Made by a program: the position numbers and the translations under genes. From JAJDAT01 sp964344185 (lineage in GTDB: Bacteria; Nitrospinota; Nitrospinia; Nitrospinales; JAJDAT01): a DNA stretch of 64,000 nt. Location of the stretch: contig CAYFMN010000024.1 of assembly GCA_964344185.1 (NCBI GenBank), positions 11,064 through 75,063 on the forward strand, in the 5' to 3' direction. Below the pieces are notes generated by a model. It was not told the DNA's origin, ran no database searches, and was given only the letters and a program-made list of their open reading frames with translations. Positions 1-9,064 of the stretch are shown in pieces (position 1 is the stretch's first letter; every line of letters starts with the position of its first letter).

Positions 1-184
1 CTTCTAGCAAAGTTAATGGACAGGGGATATTTAGAATCATGAGGCAAGATATAAACGCCAATGATACAAGGTGTATGATTCTAAATTTTCTATTATTCAG
101 GATTAATCCAACAGGAAATCCTAAGACTATATAGATGATAATAAGAAAATGGATAAATAATAAAAACGTGGCGGGAGAGGGCAA
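1..184 (-). CDS. DUF2784 family membrane protein, N-terminal part (cut by window edge)
   Basis: Reading the minus strand from a TTG codon at 184 gives about 61 residues that run off the left edge. They contain a hydrophobic helix (FLLFIHFLIIIYIVLGFPVG), then RKFRIIHLVS, a second helix, and the ending CPLTLLE. The HL segment followed by a Cys-Pro-Leu-Thr-x-x-Glu motif is the signature of the DUF2784 family of small membrane proteins of unknown function. It lies 33 bases after the pentapeptide-repeat gene and is probably the last visible gene of the motB-cyaA-motA operon. The start is uncertain: no ATG or good ribosome binding site is visible, and the frame is closed upstream by a TAG at 218-220. 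Confidence 0.6.
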   Translation of the reverse strand, partial: MPSPATFLLFIHFLIIIYIVLGFPVGLILNNRKFRIIHLVSLAFISCLMILNIPCPLTLLE

Positions 185-217
185 GTGAACAGGACTTTTA
201 GAGAGTTTTTGAAAGAG

Positions 218-1075
218 CTAGGTTTCGGTTAGTCCAGTATTTTCAAGGTTAGCGCCTTTGGTTTTAATATTATGCGTGTTGGCGTCTACAAAAAAAGCGT
301 CTTTTAAATTTGCGCTGGTTAAGTTGGCGCCGTGCAAATTAGCTTCTAGAAAGAACGCATTTTGTAAATTGGCTCCTTCTAAGCTGGCATATGTTAAGTC
401 TGCTCCTTCAAAGTTTACTTCTTCCAATTTTATCCTAGGGCAAACGGCATCTTTGAATTCAACTCCAAGCATGTTCGAAAGGGTTAAATCCACATCCTTC
501 ATAGAACATGAATTGAGATCGACATGCTTAAAATTGGCGCCCTTAATTTTAGCCTCTGTTATATTTGAAAAACTAAAATCAGAGCCTCGCGCGTTACAAC
601 CTGAAAGGTTAGACTTTTCTATGGACACTTGTTTCAAATTCGAATACATGATGCGCGAAAAGGATAGGTTGGAATCTTCTATATTTGCCGAATAAAAATT
701 ACAAAAACTTAAGTTGGCGCCTTTGAAGTTACAATTTGTAGCGATGAAAGAAGAAAAATTGCTTTGTTCGACGCTAGCATTCTCAAAGTTACAGTTCACT
801 AGGGTAGCGTTTTCAAAGTCTGATTCTTGTATTTGGACATTACTAAAAATTACGTCTTTTAATTTGGCCCCTTTAAAAGTGGCTTTCCCTAAATCCGCTT
901 TGCTAAAGTTTACGTCCACCAGCTCGCATTCGTCGAAGTTTACTTCTTTAAGGGTGGCAAAAATAAAAGTGACTCCATTTAGACTGATTCCTTTAAGGTC
1001 ATATCCTGTAAAATCCACTCCGTCTTGGCATGGAGCCTGCGAAGTTAGGCCTAAAATTTCGTCTACGTTTGACAT
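218..1075 (-). CDS. Pentapeptide-repeat protein
   Basis: The 285-residue product is built almost wholly of A(N/D)Lxx / xxNFxx pentapeptide repeats, for example ANLSF-CNFYS-ANIED and GADLT-YASLE-GANLQ-NAFFL, from about residue 20 to the end. Such repeats form a right-handed quadrilateral beta helix, usually a protein-binding or scaffold fold. No signal peptide or membrane segment is visible, so a cytoplasmic location is inferred. Its ATG overlaps the TAA of the motA-like gene by one base (TAATG), which implies translational coupling. The partner and exact role cannot be told from sequence. Confidence 0.88.
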   Translation of the reverse strand: MSNVDEILGLTSQAPCQDGVDFTGYDLKGISLNGVTFIFATLKEVNFDECELVDVNFSKADLGKATFKGAKLKDVIFSNVQIQESDFENATLVNCNFENASVEQSNFSSFIATNCNFKGANLSFCNFYSANIEDSNLSFSRIMYSNLKQVSIEKSNLSGCNARGSDFSFSNITEAKIKGANFKHVDLNSCSMKDVDLTLSNMLGVEFKDAVCPRIKLEEVNFEGADLTYASLEGANLQNAFFLEANLHGANLTSANLKDAFFVDANTHNIKTKGANLENTGLTET

Positions 1076-1893
1076 TATCTTTGTTGATCCGGTGGAAGTA
1101 ATGAGTTCATACTTCTTTGAATTTTTTGTGGATTTAAACGATCATGAATTCCAATAACGCCTAATCTAATAGCCTTAATTAACATGGCTTCGTTTTCAGT
1201 TCGAGCGTTTAGTTTTGCCACTATGGGCGTGAGAATTAAGTTGGCGAAAATAATTCCGTAAAAAGTTGTTATTAATGCAACTGCCAGAGATGGGCCAATA
1301 CTAGAAGGATCGTCGATGTGCATCAACATTTGAATAAGCCCGATCAACGTTCCCGCCATTCCAAAAATTGGAGCTTGAACCGCCATAAATCTGAGAATTT
1401 TTTGTCCCTGATTATGTCGTTCTACAACCGAGGATATCTGTCTTTCCATTATTTCGGTTATTTCTCTGGCATTAAAGCCATCCACGACCATTGCAATGCC
1501 TTCTTTTAAAAAACGGTTATCCAAAAATTCTTCGGCGCTTTCCAAGCCCTTCATACCTCCAGAACGATATTTGGTTACTAACGCCATAATCTCATCGATG
1601 TAATCCGACGGTTGATGTACGTCGGGCTTAAATGCGTTAATAATAATAGGAATCATACCCGTAATTTTTTTGGATGGGAAAGCTATAAAAGCTGTGGCAA
1701 GCGTACCCCCACATACGATAAAAACTCCGTTTAAATTGACAAAAACATCGGCGCTTCCGCCACGGATGATAGCTATAACTATTAGAGAAACTCCCGCAAG
1801 GATACCAAATATTGTACCCTTATCCATTCCAGCTTCAGTGCGCTGGGATTCCTCTTCATCAGGCAGTGCGGTACTTTTAACTGCGGTTGCCAT
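1075..1893 (-). CDS. motA: MotA/TolQ/ExbB-type proton channel (MotA-like stator subunit)
   Basis: The 272-residue product has the MotA order: two N-terminal membrane helices (about 28-45 and 50-72), a long cytoplasmic loop, then two helices (about 170-190 and 200-225). The functionally important prolines are present: P175 in QAPIFGMAGTLIG and P223 in FANLILTP. MotA pairs with MotB to form an ion channel that drives flagellar rotation or gliding. Its likely partner, the MotB-like gene, lies upstream at 4157-5896, with the adenylate cyclase gene between them. It carries an extra charged N-terminal tail of about 22 residues. No flagellar structural genes are in the window, so a non-flagellar machine is possible. 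Confidence 0.87.
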   Translation of the reverse strand: MATAVKSTALPDEEESQRTEAGMDKGTIFGILAGVSLIVIAIIRGGSADVFVNLNGVFIVCGGTLATAFIAFPSKKITGMIPIIINAFKPDVHQPSDYIDEIMALVTKYRSGGMKGLESAEEFLDNRFLKEGIAMVVDGFNAREITEIMERQISSVVERHNQGQKILRFMAVQAPIFGMAGTLIGLIQMLMHIDDPSSIGPSLAVALITTFYGIIFANLILTPIVAKLNARTENEAMLIKAIRLGVIGIHDRLNPQKIQRSMNSLLPPDQQR

Positions 1894-1919
1894 ACGATCT
1901 ATCTATAAGGTTGAGTTTA

Positions 1920-3977
1920 TTATTTACCTTTGATTTTCAGAGATTTAAGGGTGTAGTTGTATAGCCAACTACACTCAAAAATATCTTTTCGGCCAGTTGG
2001 GATGAAAACCTTAAGGAAATTTGGAGAGTCCACTTGTGAATGGGAAACTTTTTTGGTTAATTCGTTAACACATCGGCCAAAACTATTAATACCTGCAAAT
2101 GTTTTACAGAAAAGCTCTCCCCATGAATTCATAATGATATATGTCATACTTTTGATTCGTTCTAAGCGTTTATGAATGAATTCTCCATATTCTGCATTCG
2201 TTTTGCATTGTCTAATGTCAGCCATCATAATTTCGCGTGGAAATGGGTATCCAAAATCAATAACTGAAAAAAACTGTTTAACATATGCTGGATTTAACAA
2301 ATCCTCGTTAGAAATATTTGCAATATTAACGGAAGAAATAAATGAAGAAAGCATATCTAACATTGACTTTACGTCATGGTCCCTCATAGCGGTTTGATCC
2401 GCTCTCATGAGTATTTTGGTGTCTTTAGCGTAAATATTATTTAAAGCTGCAAAAGCGCAAACAGACTCCAATGTGGCGGCTTTTTTCATTATTTCTCCAG
2501 GATCAATAGCGTCTAAGCCGGACAAATTTCTTCCGCGGATTAAATACCAAACTCCTTTGTCTCTAATATTTTCTTGATGTTGGAAAAAAGTGAGTTCTTT
2601 TTCTCCGCTTCCTCCATCAATAATACCCGCCATATTTTCAACTTTATAGGACGCTTTATTAAATACGCTAAATAACTTTCGACCTAGCAAATGGGTATCT
2701 TTTTCCGTAATTAAACTATCCTTCGGATCTAATGTTTTATTCCTATCCGAAATGTTTTTGTAAGACCCCATGAGAATCTTATTGATTCGAGTTCCTAACA
2801 CAACTTTTTGTTGCATTTGCCAATTGCTATAATCGTTAAGTTGTTCAACCTTAAATGAAGACCAATCCCAGTCGTTAAGCATCTTAATGAGGGTGGATTT
2901 TTTATAATTCGGCGAGCCATGTTCTATTTCATCTGCATTAACTTGAGTTCCAACTTTTAAGTAGAAGGCGGATCTAAGCGCGTCAACATCCGCTTCGTCT
3001 TTTATATCCTTGAAAAAATTTTGCACACGATTAAACATAGTTAAATATGGGTCTATTTCAATGTAAGGATCTTCTCCTTTGTAAACTCTTTTTTTTATTT
3101 CGTGGCAAAGCAGATTAGATTTGGAATCATTGAACATGTATTCCTCTAAAAGGCCCATTTTCATAAGAGTTTTGAAAGGGGACTTAAAAGACTTAATCAA
3201 AGCCCAAATTGACCCACCAAAGAACTCTCCATCGGATATGTCGTCAACGTTGCCCATATCGACAAACTCTTCTCGATGTAAAAGAGTTTTACGGCTATTA
3301 ATTAAGTTGCAGTATTCGTCATATTGTTTGTCGTCTGTTTCAACAGGCATAATCCACCAAAAAGGAACCCTTCCTGCCACAATAATCATGGTCCGGAACA
3401 TTTCTTCTTTAAGCAGTTTGGCCATAGCCGTACCTGTGCTTTCGCTATCACTTTCTCCAAAGTTATTATTTCTTACGTCTGTTATGTCGTTTACGAAAAA
3501 GTGAGTTTCTAAATTGTAATTAAACCAAGTCCATTCTTCTATGGCCCGAAGCTTCTTTTGAAAAAGCTCCATACCTTCAGGGGTAAATTCTTTTTTATTT
3601 ATTAATAGTGTGTAGTCTAAGTCGGATTTTTTTGTTTGAGCAATACTGCCGACACTACCCATTAAAAGTATAGTTTGGATAATGGGTCTACCGCCCGAGT
3701 TTCTTCTGACAATAATATCTGGAAAAAGCTTTTCCAAGGCAATTTGGGTTTCGCTATCAAGTGTATAGTTGAATATACCGCATGGAACGTCCTCGTTTAT
3801 ATAGCCCGGCAGCCCTTTTTGATTTACATGGAGGAGTCGAGGAACAACTGTATAAATGAGACGGTCAATTTCAGACAAGGTTTTGAGGGTTTGGCTGGTT
3901 TTGAATCGATTAAATCTTAGAAAGTGTTGCCTGTTTTCGAATAATATCTCGGAAATGGATTGTTTATCGTCACCCAT
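1920..3977 (-). CDS. cyaA: Class I adenylate cyclase
   Basis: The 685-residue product converts ATP to cAMP if it acts like enterobacterial CyaA, which it resembles throughout its catalytic half. It has PGYINEDVPCGI (compare PGYLDGNVPKGI), the nucleotidyltransferase motif GSVGS-x6-SDLDYTL at 107-124 with D119 and D121 as metal ligands, DISDGEFFGGSIWALIKSFK, and IDPYLTMFNRV. It is shorter than the about 850 residues of E. coli CyaA, so part of the C-terminal regulatory region is reduced. There is no membrane segment. It lies 26 bases upstream of motA-like and 179 bases downstream of motB-like. The placement suggests that cAMP synthesis is co-expressed with this motor, which is inference. Confidence 0.88.
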   Translation of the reverse strand: MGDDKQSISEILFENRQHFLRFNRFKTSQTLKTLSEIDRLIYTVVPRLLHVNQKGLPGYINEDVPCGIFNYTLDSETQIALEKLFPDIIVRRNSGGRPIIQTILLMGSVGSIAQTKKSDLDYTLLINKKEFTPEGMELFQKKLRAIEEWTWFNYNLETHFFVNDITDVRNNNFGESDSESTGTAMAKLLKEEMFRTMIIVAGRVPFWWIMPVETDDKQYDEYCNLINSRKTLLHREEFVDMGNVDDISDGEFFGGSIWALIKSFKSPFKTLMKMGLLEEYMFNDSKSNLLCHEIKKRVYKGEDPYIEIDPYLTMFNRVQNFFKDIKDEADVDALRSAFYLKVGTQVNADEIEHGSPNYKKSTLIKMLNDWDWSSFKVEQLNDYSNWQMQQKVVLGTRINKILMGSYKNISDRNKTLDPKDSLITEKDTHLLGRKLFSVFNKASYKVENMAGIIDGGSGEKELTFFQHQENIRDKGVWYLIRGRNLSGLDAIDPGEIMKKAATLESVCAFAALNNIYAKDTKILMRADQTAMRDHDVKSMLDMLSSFISSVNIANISNEDLLNPAYVKQFFSVIDFGYPFPREIMMADIRQCKTNAEYGEFIHKRLERIKSMTYIIMNSWGELFCKTFAGINSFGRCVNELTKKVSHSQVDSPNFLKVFIPTGRKDIFECSWLYNYTLKSLKIKGK

Positions 3978-4156
3978 AATAACCTATATAAAATTGAAGG
4001 GAAGAATAGCGACGTTGCGCTGATTTTTAATTTTACGGTTTTTTAAAGTTTGTCGGCAAAAATACCTTTAAGTGAAAGTATAAACCAAAGTTCATGCTAA
4101 ACATTATAATACTAGCTTGTGTGAATATTATAACTCTACCTTTTCTTAAATGTAAT

Positions 4157-5896
4157 TTATTTAAATGAATTTAGCGCGCTATTAAAATCACTGGTTTTTT
4201 TGCCGTTTTTATCTTTTGGATTATCAATACTATTCTCTTTCTCTTTCTCTTTCTTTCTTTTCGCCGTTGCGTCTTTAGTTGATTTCGCTAACCCACCGAT
4301 ACCTTTCTCTTTTTGGTCCTTAGAGTCGGCTTTTTTGTCTTTTTCTTTTTGGTCTTGTTTTTTATCTTTTTCTTCTGGGACTAGGTCTTTTTGTCCCTCT
4401 TTAATAACGTCTTTGTCTTTTAGAATTTTTACTTCAACTCGACGATTTAAAGCTCTATTAAAGTCGTTTGTATTAGGTTTTATAGGGCGATGTGGGCCAT
4501 AGCCGGATACGGCGACAAATTTTGCTGGGAAACGCATTTTCTCAACAATAAATCGAGCTACACGAGATGCTCTAGCTGTTGAAAGTTCCCAATTGGATGG
4601 GAATTGCGCGGATTTAATTGGGATGTCGTCCGTATGTCCATCAACAATAACTTGTTTTACGCCATCGATCATGTCTTCTTTAATGGTCTCTTCAATCAAT
4701 TTTTCGGCTCCTTCCACTAATTCGGCGCTACCTGGTCCAAATAACTCGGAAGTGGGAAGTCTTTTCAAAATAGTACGAGTATCGCTACGAACAATACTAT
4801 CGGGATCTACGTTGTCTTTAACCAGTTCTTTAACCCGCGCTAACATTAATAGCTCCGCTTTAGTTAGGCGCATGTTCATAGTTTCGACACGCACTTTCTT
4901 TTCTTGGAAGGATGAAAGAGCTTCTGCGAATTTTTCTTCGTCAAGCTTCGATACGGTGTACATAAGTACGAAAATAACTAGAAGAAGAGTGATCATATCG
5001 CTATAGGTTACCAAGAAGCCTTCTAAACCTCCCGAAAACTCTGCACTTGCAGCCGCGCGGCTGTCTTGCCTTGCTCCCGCTTCTAGAATATCGGAAGTTG
5101 AAGATTCTTCGGTCAAGCTAATTTTAAGTTCTAACTCTGCGTTTAGCTCTTTGAGTTCTTCTAACTCTGTGACCATTACTTTTTTTTCTTCAAGTCTTTC
5201 TTTCAACTCCTCTTTTAGGTCTTCAATTATTTCTGAAGGAAGCATACCTTCTTGTCCAGCTTCCGTTTCCCCGTAGAGCATTTTTTCATATGAAGCTATG
5301 ACCTCGTCTTTTTCCATTAATAGCTCTTCTAAATTATTAGCGGTTTCTAAAGACCGGTCTTTCATTTTTTTAATTTCATCATTTAAACTTTCAATCTGGT
5401 CTTTCAAATTATTGACAGTTTCAGGATCTTTCTTTAAACGCCTCATTTCTTTGAGGAGAATGGTTTTTTCGCGGTTGAATTTTTCTTTTTCAACCGTTTC
5501 AGCTTTAATTTGCGCCGCTAACTCTTGATCCTTTTTTCTAAGGGCTTCAAGTTCTTCCAGAAGCTTAGGGTCTTGGACAACCTTTTCTTTAACGACGGTT
5601 GCTCCACCGCCTCCACCTCCACCGCCGCCTTCTTGTTCTCCATCAGAAGATTCGCTCTCTTTTTTTGAGCTAGAGTCTGATGTGTAAGACATATTTGCGG
5701 TTGATTGTGCGGCAATAACAGCTTCTTCTTTTTCTTTAACAAGATTTTTGAGTTCTTTTATTTTCTTGTCATTCAGCGCCAGAACGCTTTTAATCTTTTC
5801 GCTAATTTTCTCTTTCTCTACTTCATGCTTTTTTACTTCTGCTGTCTTAAGCTTTAATTGCTCTTTGACTAATTGCAGGGTTTCCATGTTTTGCAT
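4157..5896 (-). CDS. motB: MotB-like stator subunit with long N-terminal coiled coil and OmpA domain
   Basis: The 579-residue product has an N-terminal Lys/Glu-rich coiled coil (about 1-265, broken by nine glycines at 90-98), then one membrane helix in TYSDMITLLLVIFVLMYTV. D300 sits where MotB has its proton-carrying aspartate (D32 in E. coli). An OmpA/MotB peptidoglycan-binding domain follows (about 385-492, with VDGHTDDIP and NRALNRRVEVKIL), then a strongly charged, low-complexity tail (500-579). Ordinary MotB proteins have only a short cytoplasmic N terminus, so the extension of almost 300 residues is unusual and could bind a cytoplasmic partner. An AGGA lies 12 bases before the ATG. It heads the minus-strand operon. 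Confidence 0.85.
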   Translation of the reverse strand: MQNMETLQLVKEQLKLKTAEVKKHEVEKEKISEKIKSVLALNDKKIKELKNLVKEKEEAVIAAQSTANMSYTSDSSSKKESESSDGEQEGGGGGGGGGATVVKEKVVQDPKLLEELEALRKKDQELAAQIKAETVEKEKFNREKTILLKEMRRLKKDPETVNNLKDQIESLNDEIKKMKDRSLETANNLEELLMEKDEVIASYEKMLYGETEAGQEGMLPSEIIEDLKEELKERLEEKKVMVTELEELKELNAELELKISLTEESSTSDILEAGARQDSRAAASAEFSGGLEGFLVTYSDMITLLLVIFVLMYTVSKLDEEKFAEALSSFQEKKVRVETMNMRLTKAELLMLARVKELVKDNVDPDSIVRSDTRTILKRLPTSELFGPGSAELVEGAEKLIEETIKEDMIDGVKQVIVDGHTDDIPIKSAQFPSNWELSTARASRVARFIVEKMRFPAKFVAVSGYGPHRPIKPNTNDFNRALNRRVEVKILKDKDVIKEGQKDLVPEEKDKKQDQKEKDKKADSKDQKEKGIGGLAKSTKDATAKRKKEKEKENSIDNPKDKNGKKTSDFNSALNSFK

Positions 5897-6222
5897 ATTG
5901 GCAATGTCCTAACGCTAAAACTTTGTAAGAAAATAGAGAATGAGCTTTTATTTTTATTAAAATTAAAACTTCAATTGATTTTATTGATCATTCCGGTTTA
6001 ATGTCAAACCCGATTCGGTTCAAAACCGAAACAATTAAATTTCTCATATAGTTATATTTTAGGAACATTTTAACTATTTTAGAAGGTTTGTTTTAATTTA
6101 TCTGATTTATCGGTAAAAACGTTGATTTTATTGAGCTTTTTGTTCTCGCTGACTTAGTTTCAAGTCAATATAGTATTTTCCGCTTAAGATATTAGCTTCT
6201 TACTTAGAATTTGGAAAAATTT
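5897..6222. other. Divergent intergenic region between motB-like and ampG-like genes
   Basis: This 326-base AT-rich stretch must hold the promoters of both flanking genes. No coding frame stands out. The only clear structure is a 7-base perfect inverted repeat at 6014-6030 (listed separately). I cannot assign -35/-10 boxes with confidence. Confidence 0.5.
6014..6030. promoter_or_regulatory. Inverted repeat TTCGGTT-CAA-AACCGAA, possible operator
   Basis: A perfect 7-base inverted repeat with a 3-base centre lies mid-way between divergent genes. Neither side is followed by a T tract, so a terminator is unlikely and a protein-binding site is the better guess. Confidence 0.3.
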
Positions 6223-7470
6223 ATGGATGGTTCTTTTAAAAAATTGATCAATAAGCGAGTTGGCGTTTTAACTATTTTGGGTTTTTCGTCTGGACTACCT
6301 TTAGCCTTATCGGGAAGTTCTTTGCAAGCATGGATGACTGTTGAAGGAGTTGATTTAAAGACAATAGGTATTTTCTCATTAGTTGGGTTGCCTTATACGC
6401 TCAAGTTTTTATGGTCTCCTTTAATGGATAGATTTGTTCCTCCCATTTTGGGGCGTCGACGAGGTTGGGTTTTAGTGTGTCAAGTTTTACTCCTAGTTTT
6501 TATATTTTTAATGGGAGTTACTTCGCCCAAAGAAGCTCCATGGATGATGGCTTTTTTGGCGGTTTTTGTCGCGTTTTTTTCAGCCTCTCAAGATGTTGTG
6601 ATTGACGCTTATAGAACTGACGTAACCCGCCAAGAAGAGAGAGGACTGGCTGTAGCGGTTTCTGTAACAGGGTATAGAGTAGCGATGTTAGTGTCGGGAG
6701 CTATGGCTATGGTTCTTTCTCAACCTATAGGTTGGGAAAATACATATATTCTAATGGCTTTTTTAATGACTATTGGGATGTGTGGGACATTTTGGGGACC
6801 GGAACCTGAAAGGTTGGCAAGCGCTCCTCGAACTTTGGCTGAAGCAGTTTCTGGACCTTTTAAAAACTTTATGAGCAAACCAACCGCTTTAATGCTTTTG
6901 GCTTTGATTATTTTATACAAATTAGGCGATGCTTTTGCAGGAAGTTTAACGACAGCTTTTTTAATTAGGGGTAAAACATTTTCTGCCGCTGAAGTTGGAG
7001 TGGTCAACAAAGGGATGGGTTTGGCGGCTACTTTAATTGGGGCTCTTTTAGGCGGAACTTTAATGGCAAGGCTAGGGTTATTTAAATCCCTTTTCTATTA
7101 TGGAATTTTACAGGCTATTTCCAATTTGTCGTTTATGGCTGTAGCTGCATTTGAAAAAAGTTATGTTTTGATGGCTTTGGCTGTTGGAATTGAAAATTTA
7201 TCTGGTGGGATGGGAACAGCCGCTTTTGTAGCTTTTTTGATGGCGTTATGCGATTCCAGATACACTGCGACACAATTCGCTCTTTTATCTGCTTTTGCCT
7301 CTTTAGGTAGAGTTTTTGTCGGACCTCCTTCTGGCGTAATTGCGGAACAAGTGGGTTGGGTTTCGTTTTTTGGAATAACCTTTTTAGCTGCTATTCCCGG
7401 GCTAGTTTTATTATGGGTAATGCGTGAAAGTATTAAAATTCTGGGGCAAGAGTATAAGATTAATGATTAA
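6223..7470 (+). CDS. ampG: AmpG-like muropeptide permease (MFS)
   Basis: This major-facilitator protein of 415 residues has about 12 hydrophobic segments. Its N terminus reads FSSGLPLALSGSSLQAWM then VGLPYTLKFLWSPLMDR and LGRRRGWV, closely following the AmpG pattern. AmpG imports GlcNAc-anhydroMurNAc peptides from the periplasm for cell-wall recycling. The open frame extends to a TTG at 6211, but I prefer the ATG at 6223, which has GGA eight bases upstream. No beta-lactamase or other recycling gene is nearby, so the precise substrate is inferred from family only. Confidence 0.85.
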   Translation: MDGSFKKLINKRVGVLTILGFSSGLPLALSGSSLQAWMTVEGVDLKTIGIFSLVGLPYTLKFLWSPLMDRFVPPILGRRRGWVLVCQVLLLVFIFLMGVTSPKEAPWMMAFLAVFVAFFSASQDVVIDAYRTDVTRQEERGLAVAVSVTGYRVAMLVSGAMAMVLSQPIGWENTYILMAFLMTIGMCGTFWGPEPERLASAPRTLAEAVSGPFKNFMSKPTALMLLALIILYKLGDAFAGSLTTAFLIRGKTFSAAEVGVVNKGMGLAATLIGALLGGTLMARLGLFKSLFYYGILQAISNLSFMAVAAFEKSYVLMALAVGIENLSGGMGTAAFVAFLMALCDSRYTATQFALLSAFASLGRVFVGPPSGVIAEQVGWVSFFGITFLAAIPGLVLLWVMRESIKILGQEYKIND

Positions 7471-7522
7471 GTTTGTAATTCAAGATCTTAGGTTTATGAC
7501 TAATTTAATTTGTTGAGTAAAT

Positions 7523-8173
7523 GTGACGGTTCGATTTATTTATTTACATGGATTTGCGTCTAGTCCGTATTCAAATAAGGCTAAAGCTTTTAAAACTCTC
7601 TTTGGAAAAAAAGGATTGAGTTTAACAATTCCAGATTTAGATGGCGGTAATTTCGAATGTATGACTCTTTCCAGCCAGATAAATATTATTGAAAACTTAT
7701 TGGATATGGATAAAAACGCTCGTTACGCGTTAATTGGAAGCAGCATGGGGGGATATCTTGCGGCGTTGGTTAGTCAATTGAGAAAAGAGATAGAAGCAAT
7801 ATATCTGATGGCTCCTGCTTTTGAGTTTCTTACTCGTTGGAATTTAAAAATTGAAAAACAATTTGGGAAAAATAATATTCCAGATACCATTAAAGTTTTT
7901 CATTATAGGCAGAATAGAGAAGTTATTTTTAAGACAAAAATATTTGAAGACGCTAAAAAGTGGGAGAAAATTAGTTTTTTGCGCAAATTGCCTATTCGGA
8001 TAGCTCATGGATTACATGACGATTCGGTTCCAATTGAAGTTTCAAGAAGGTTTATCGCTTCTCACCCATGGGGAACTCTCGAAGAGTTGGATTCTGATCA
8101 TGGTTTAGGATCGCATGCTTACTGGCTTTCTGAAGATTGTATAGCTTTTTTCCAGACTTTAAATTTGATATAG
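7523..8173 (+). CDS. YqiA/UPF0227-type alpha/beta hydrolase (esterase)
   Basis: The 216-residue protein begins with a GTG at 7523 and has RFIYLHGFASSPYSNKA at the N terminus, typical of the YqiA esterase family. The nucleophile elbow is GSSMGGY (S74), an acid is in HGLHDDS (D166 or D167), and the catalytic histidine is in DSDHGLG (H193). It has no signal peptide and should be cytoplasmic. YqiA-type enzymes hydrolyse short acyl esters in vitro; the physiological substrate is unknown. It lies 52 bases after ampG-like and is likely co-transcribed. Confidence 0.8.
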   Translation: MTVRFIYLHGFASSPYSNKAKAFKTLFGKKGLSLTIPDLDGGNFECMTLSSQINIIENLLDMDKNARYALIGSSMGGYLAALVSQLRKEIEAIYLMAPAFEFLTRWNLKIEKQFGKNNIPDTIKVFHYRQNREVIFKTKIFEDAKKWEKISFLRKLPIRIAHGLHDDSVPIEVSRRFIASHPWGTLEELDSDHGLGSHAYWLSEDCIAFFQTLNLI

Positions 8174-8365
8174 AAGTTTTTTGAGGGAAGAAGGCTAAGT
8201 TTTGAACTTATTTGTTGGATTTTTCAAAAAAAGTAGTTTTTTTACTATAATTAAACGAATTTATTTTTTCGATTTTTAAATTAGTATAAAATAAAGCCAA
8301 CAAGTTGGAAGGTAGTTAATTGGATATTTAATAAAAATGATTTTCCAATTTGGTTTGGAGGTTTC

Positions 8366-9064
8366 ATGAGCAATGAAAAAACTATTTTAATTGTTGACGA
8401 CGATACCGAGCTGATTGATTTCCTGGCATTGAAATTAAATAAAGAAAATTTCAAGATCCATCGAGCAACTGATGGGGAGTCAGGATATTCTAAATTGCAA
8501 GAAATAAGACCTTCTTTGATTTTATTGGACATTAATATGCCCAAGATGAATGGTTTAGAGCTTTGTAAAAAAATTAAACTCAATGAGACTCTAAAGCACA
8601 CCCCAATTATTATGTTGACCGCAAAAGGAGAAACTATAGATAGAATACTTGGTTTAGAGTTTGGGGCTGATGACTACATCACAAAACCTTTTAATTATCG
8701 TGAATTAATTTTACGCATAAAAAATGTTTTGAAGCGGGGAGATGGGGGTTCTAGAGAAAGAAAAAAATATGAATGGCCAGATTTAACCGTTGATATAGAA
8801 AATCACGAAGTATTGGTTAATGGAGAAGTAGTTCGTCTAACTTCGACAGAATTTAAATTGCTATCCAATTTAATGGAAAAACCGGGCCAAGTTAAATCCA
8901 GAGATTACTTACTTGAGCGCATTTGGGGCTACAACGAAAAAATCTTTTCCCGCACAGTTGATACCCATATTCAGAGATTGAGAACGAAACTAAAGACTGC
9001 TGGTAATCATATTGAAACTGTTCGTGGAGTTGGTTACCGGTTTGAGGAAAAAGTTTACCCTTAA
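8366..9064 (+). CDS. OmpR/PhoB-family response regulator
   Basis: The 232-residue protein has a receiver domain (1-120) with the acidic pocket VDDD (10-13), phospho-acceptor D55 in LLDINMP and the conserved Lys in TKPF. A winged-helix DNA-binding domain follows (about 135-230, with LTSTEFKLL and TVDTHIQRLRTKL). A strong GGAGG lies six bases before the ATG. No histidine kinase gene is adjacent, so it is an orphan regulator here. A TATAAT at 8246-8251 upstream could be its -10 box, though no good -35 accompanies it. Confidence 0.9.
   Translation: MSNEKTILIVDDDTELIDFLALKLNKENFKIHRATDGESGYSKLQEIRPSLILLDINMPKMNGLELCKKIKLNETLKHTPIIMLTAKGETIDRILGLEFGADDYITKPFNYRELILRIKNVLKRGDGGSRERKKYEWPDLTVDIENHEVLVNGEVVRLTSTEFKLLSNLMEKPGQVKSRDYLLERIWGYNEKIFSRTVDTHIQRLRTKLKTAGNHIETVRGVGYRFEEKVYP

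Noticed and set aside
258..1157. Open frames on the plus strand opposite the pentapeptide gene
   Set aside because: They are mirror frames of a repetitive gene; Ser/Lys/Ala-rich with no domain, and the minus frame has clear repeats and coupling to motA.
4200..5528. Several Ser/Phe-rich plus-strand frames opposite motB-like
   Set aside because: They arise from the Lys/Glu-rich coding of the coiled coil on the other strand.
5600..5630. Nine-glycine tract in motB-like as a possible assembly artefact
   Set aside because: The codons vary and the frame continues into a normal MotB channel helix, so it looks like a genuine linker.
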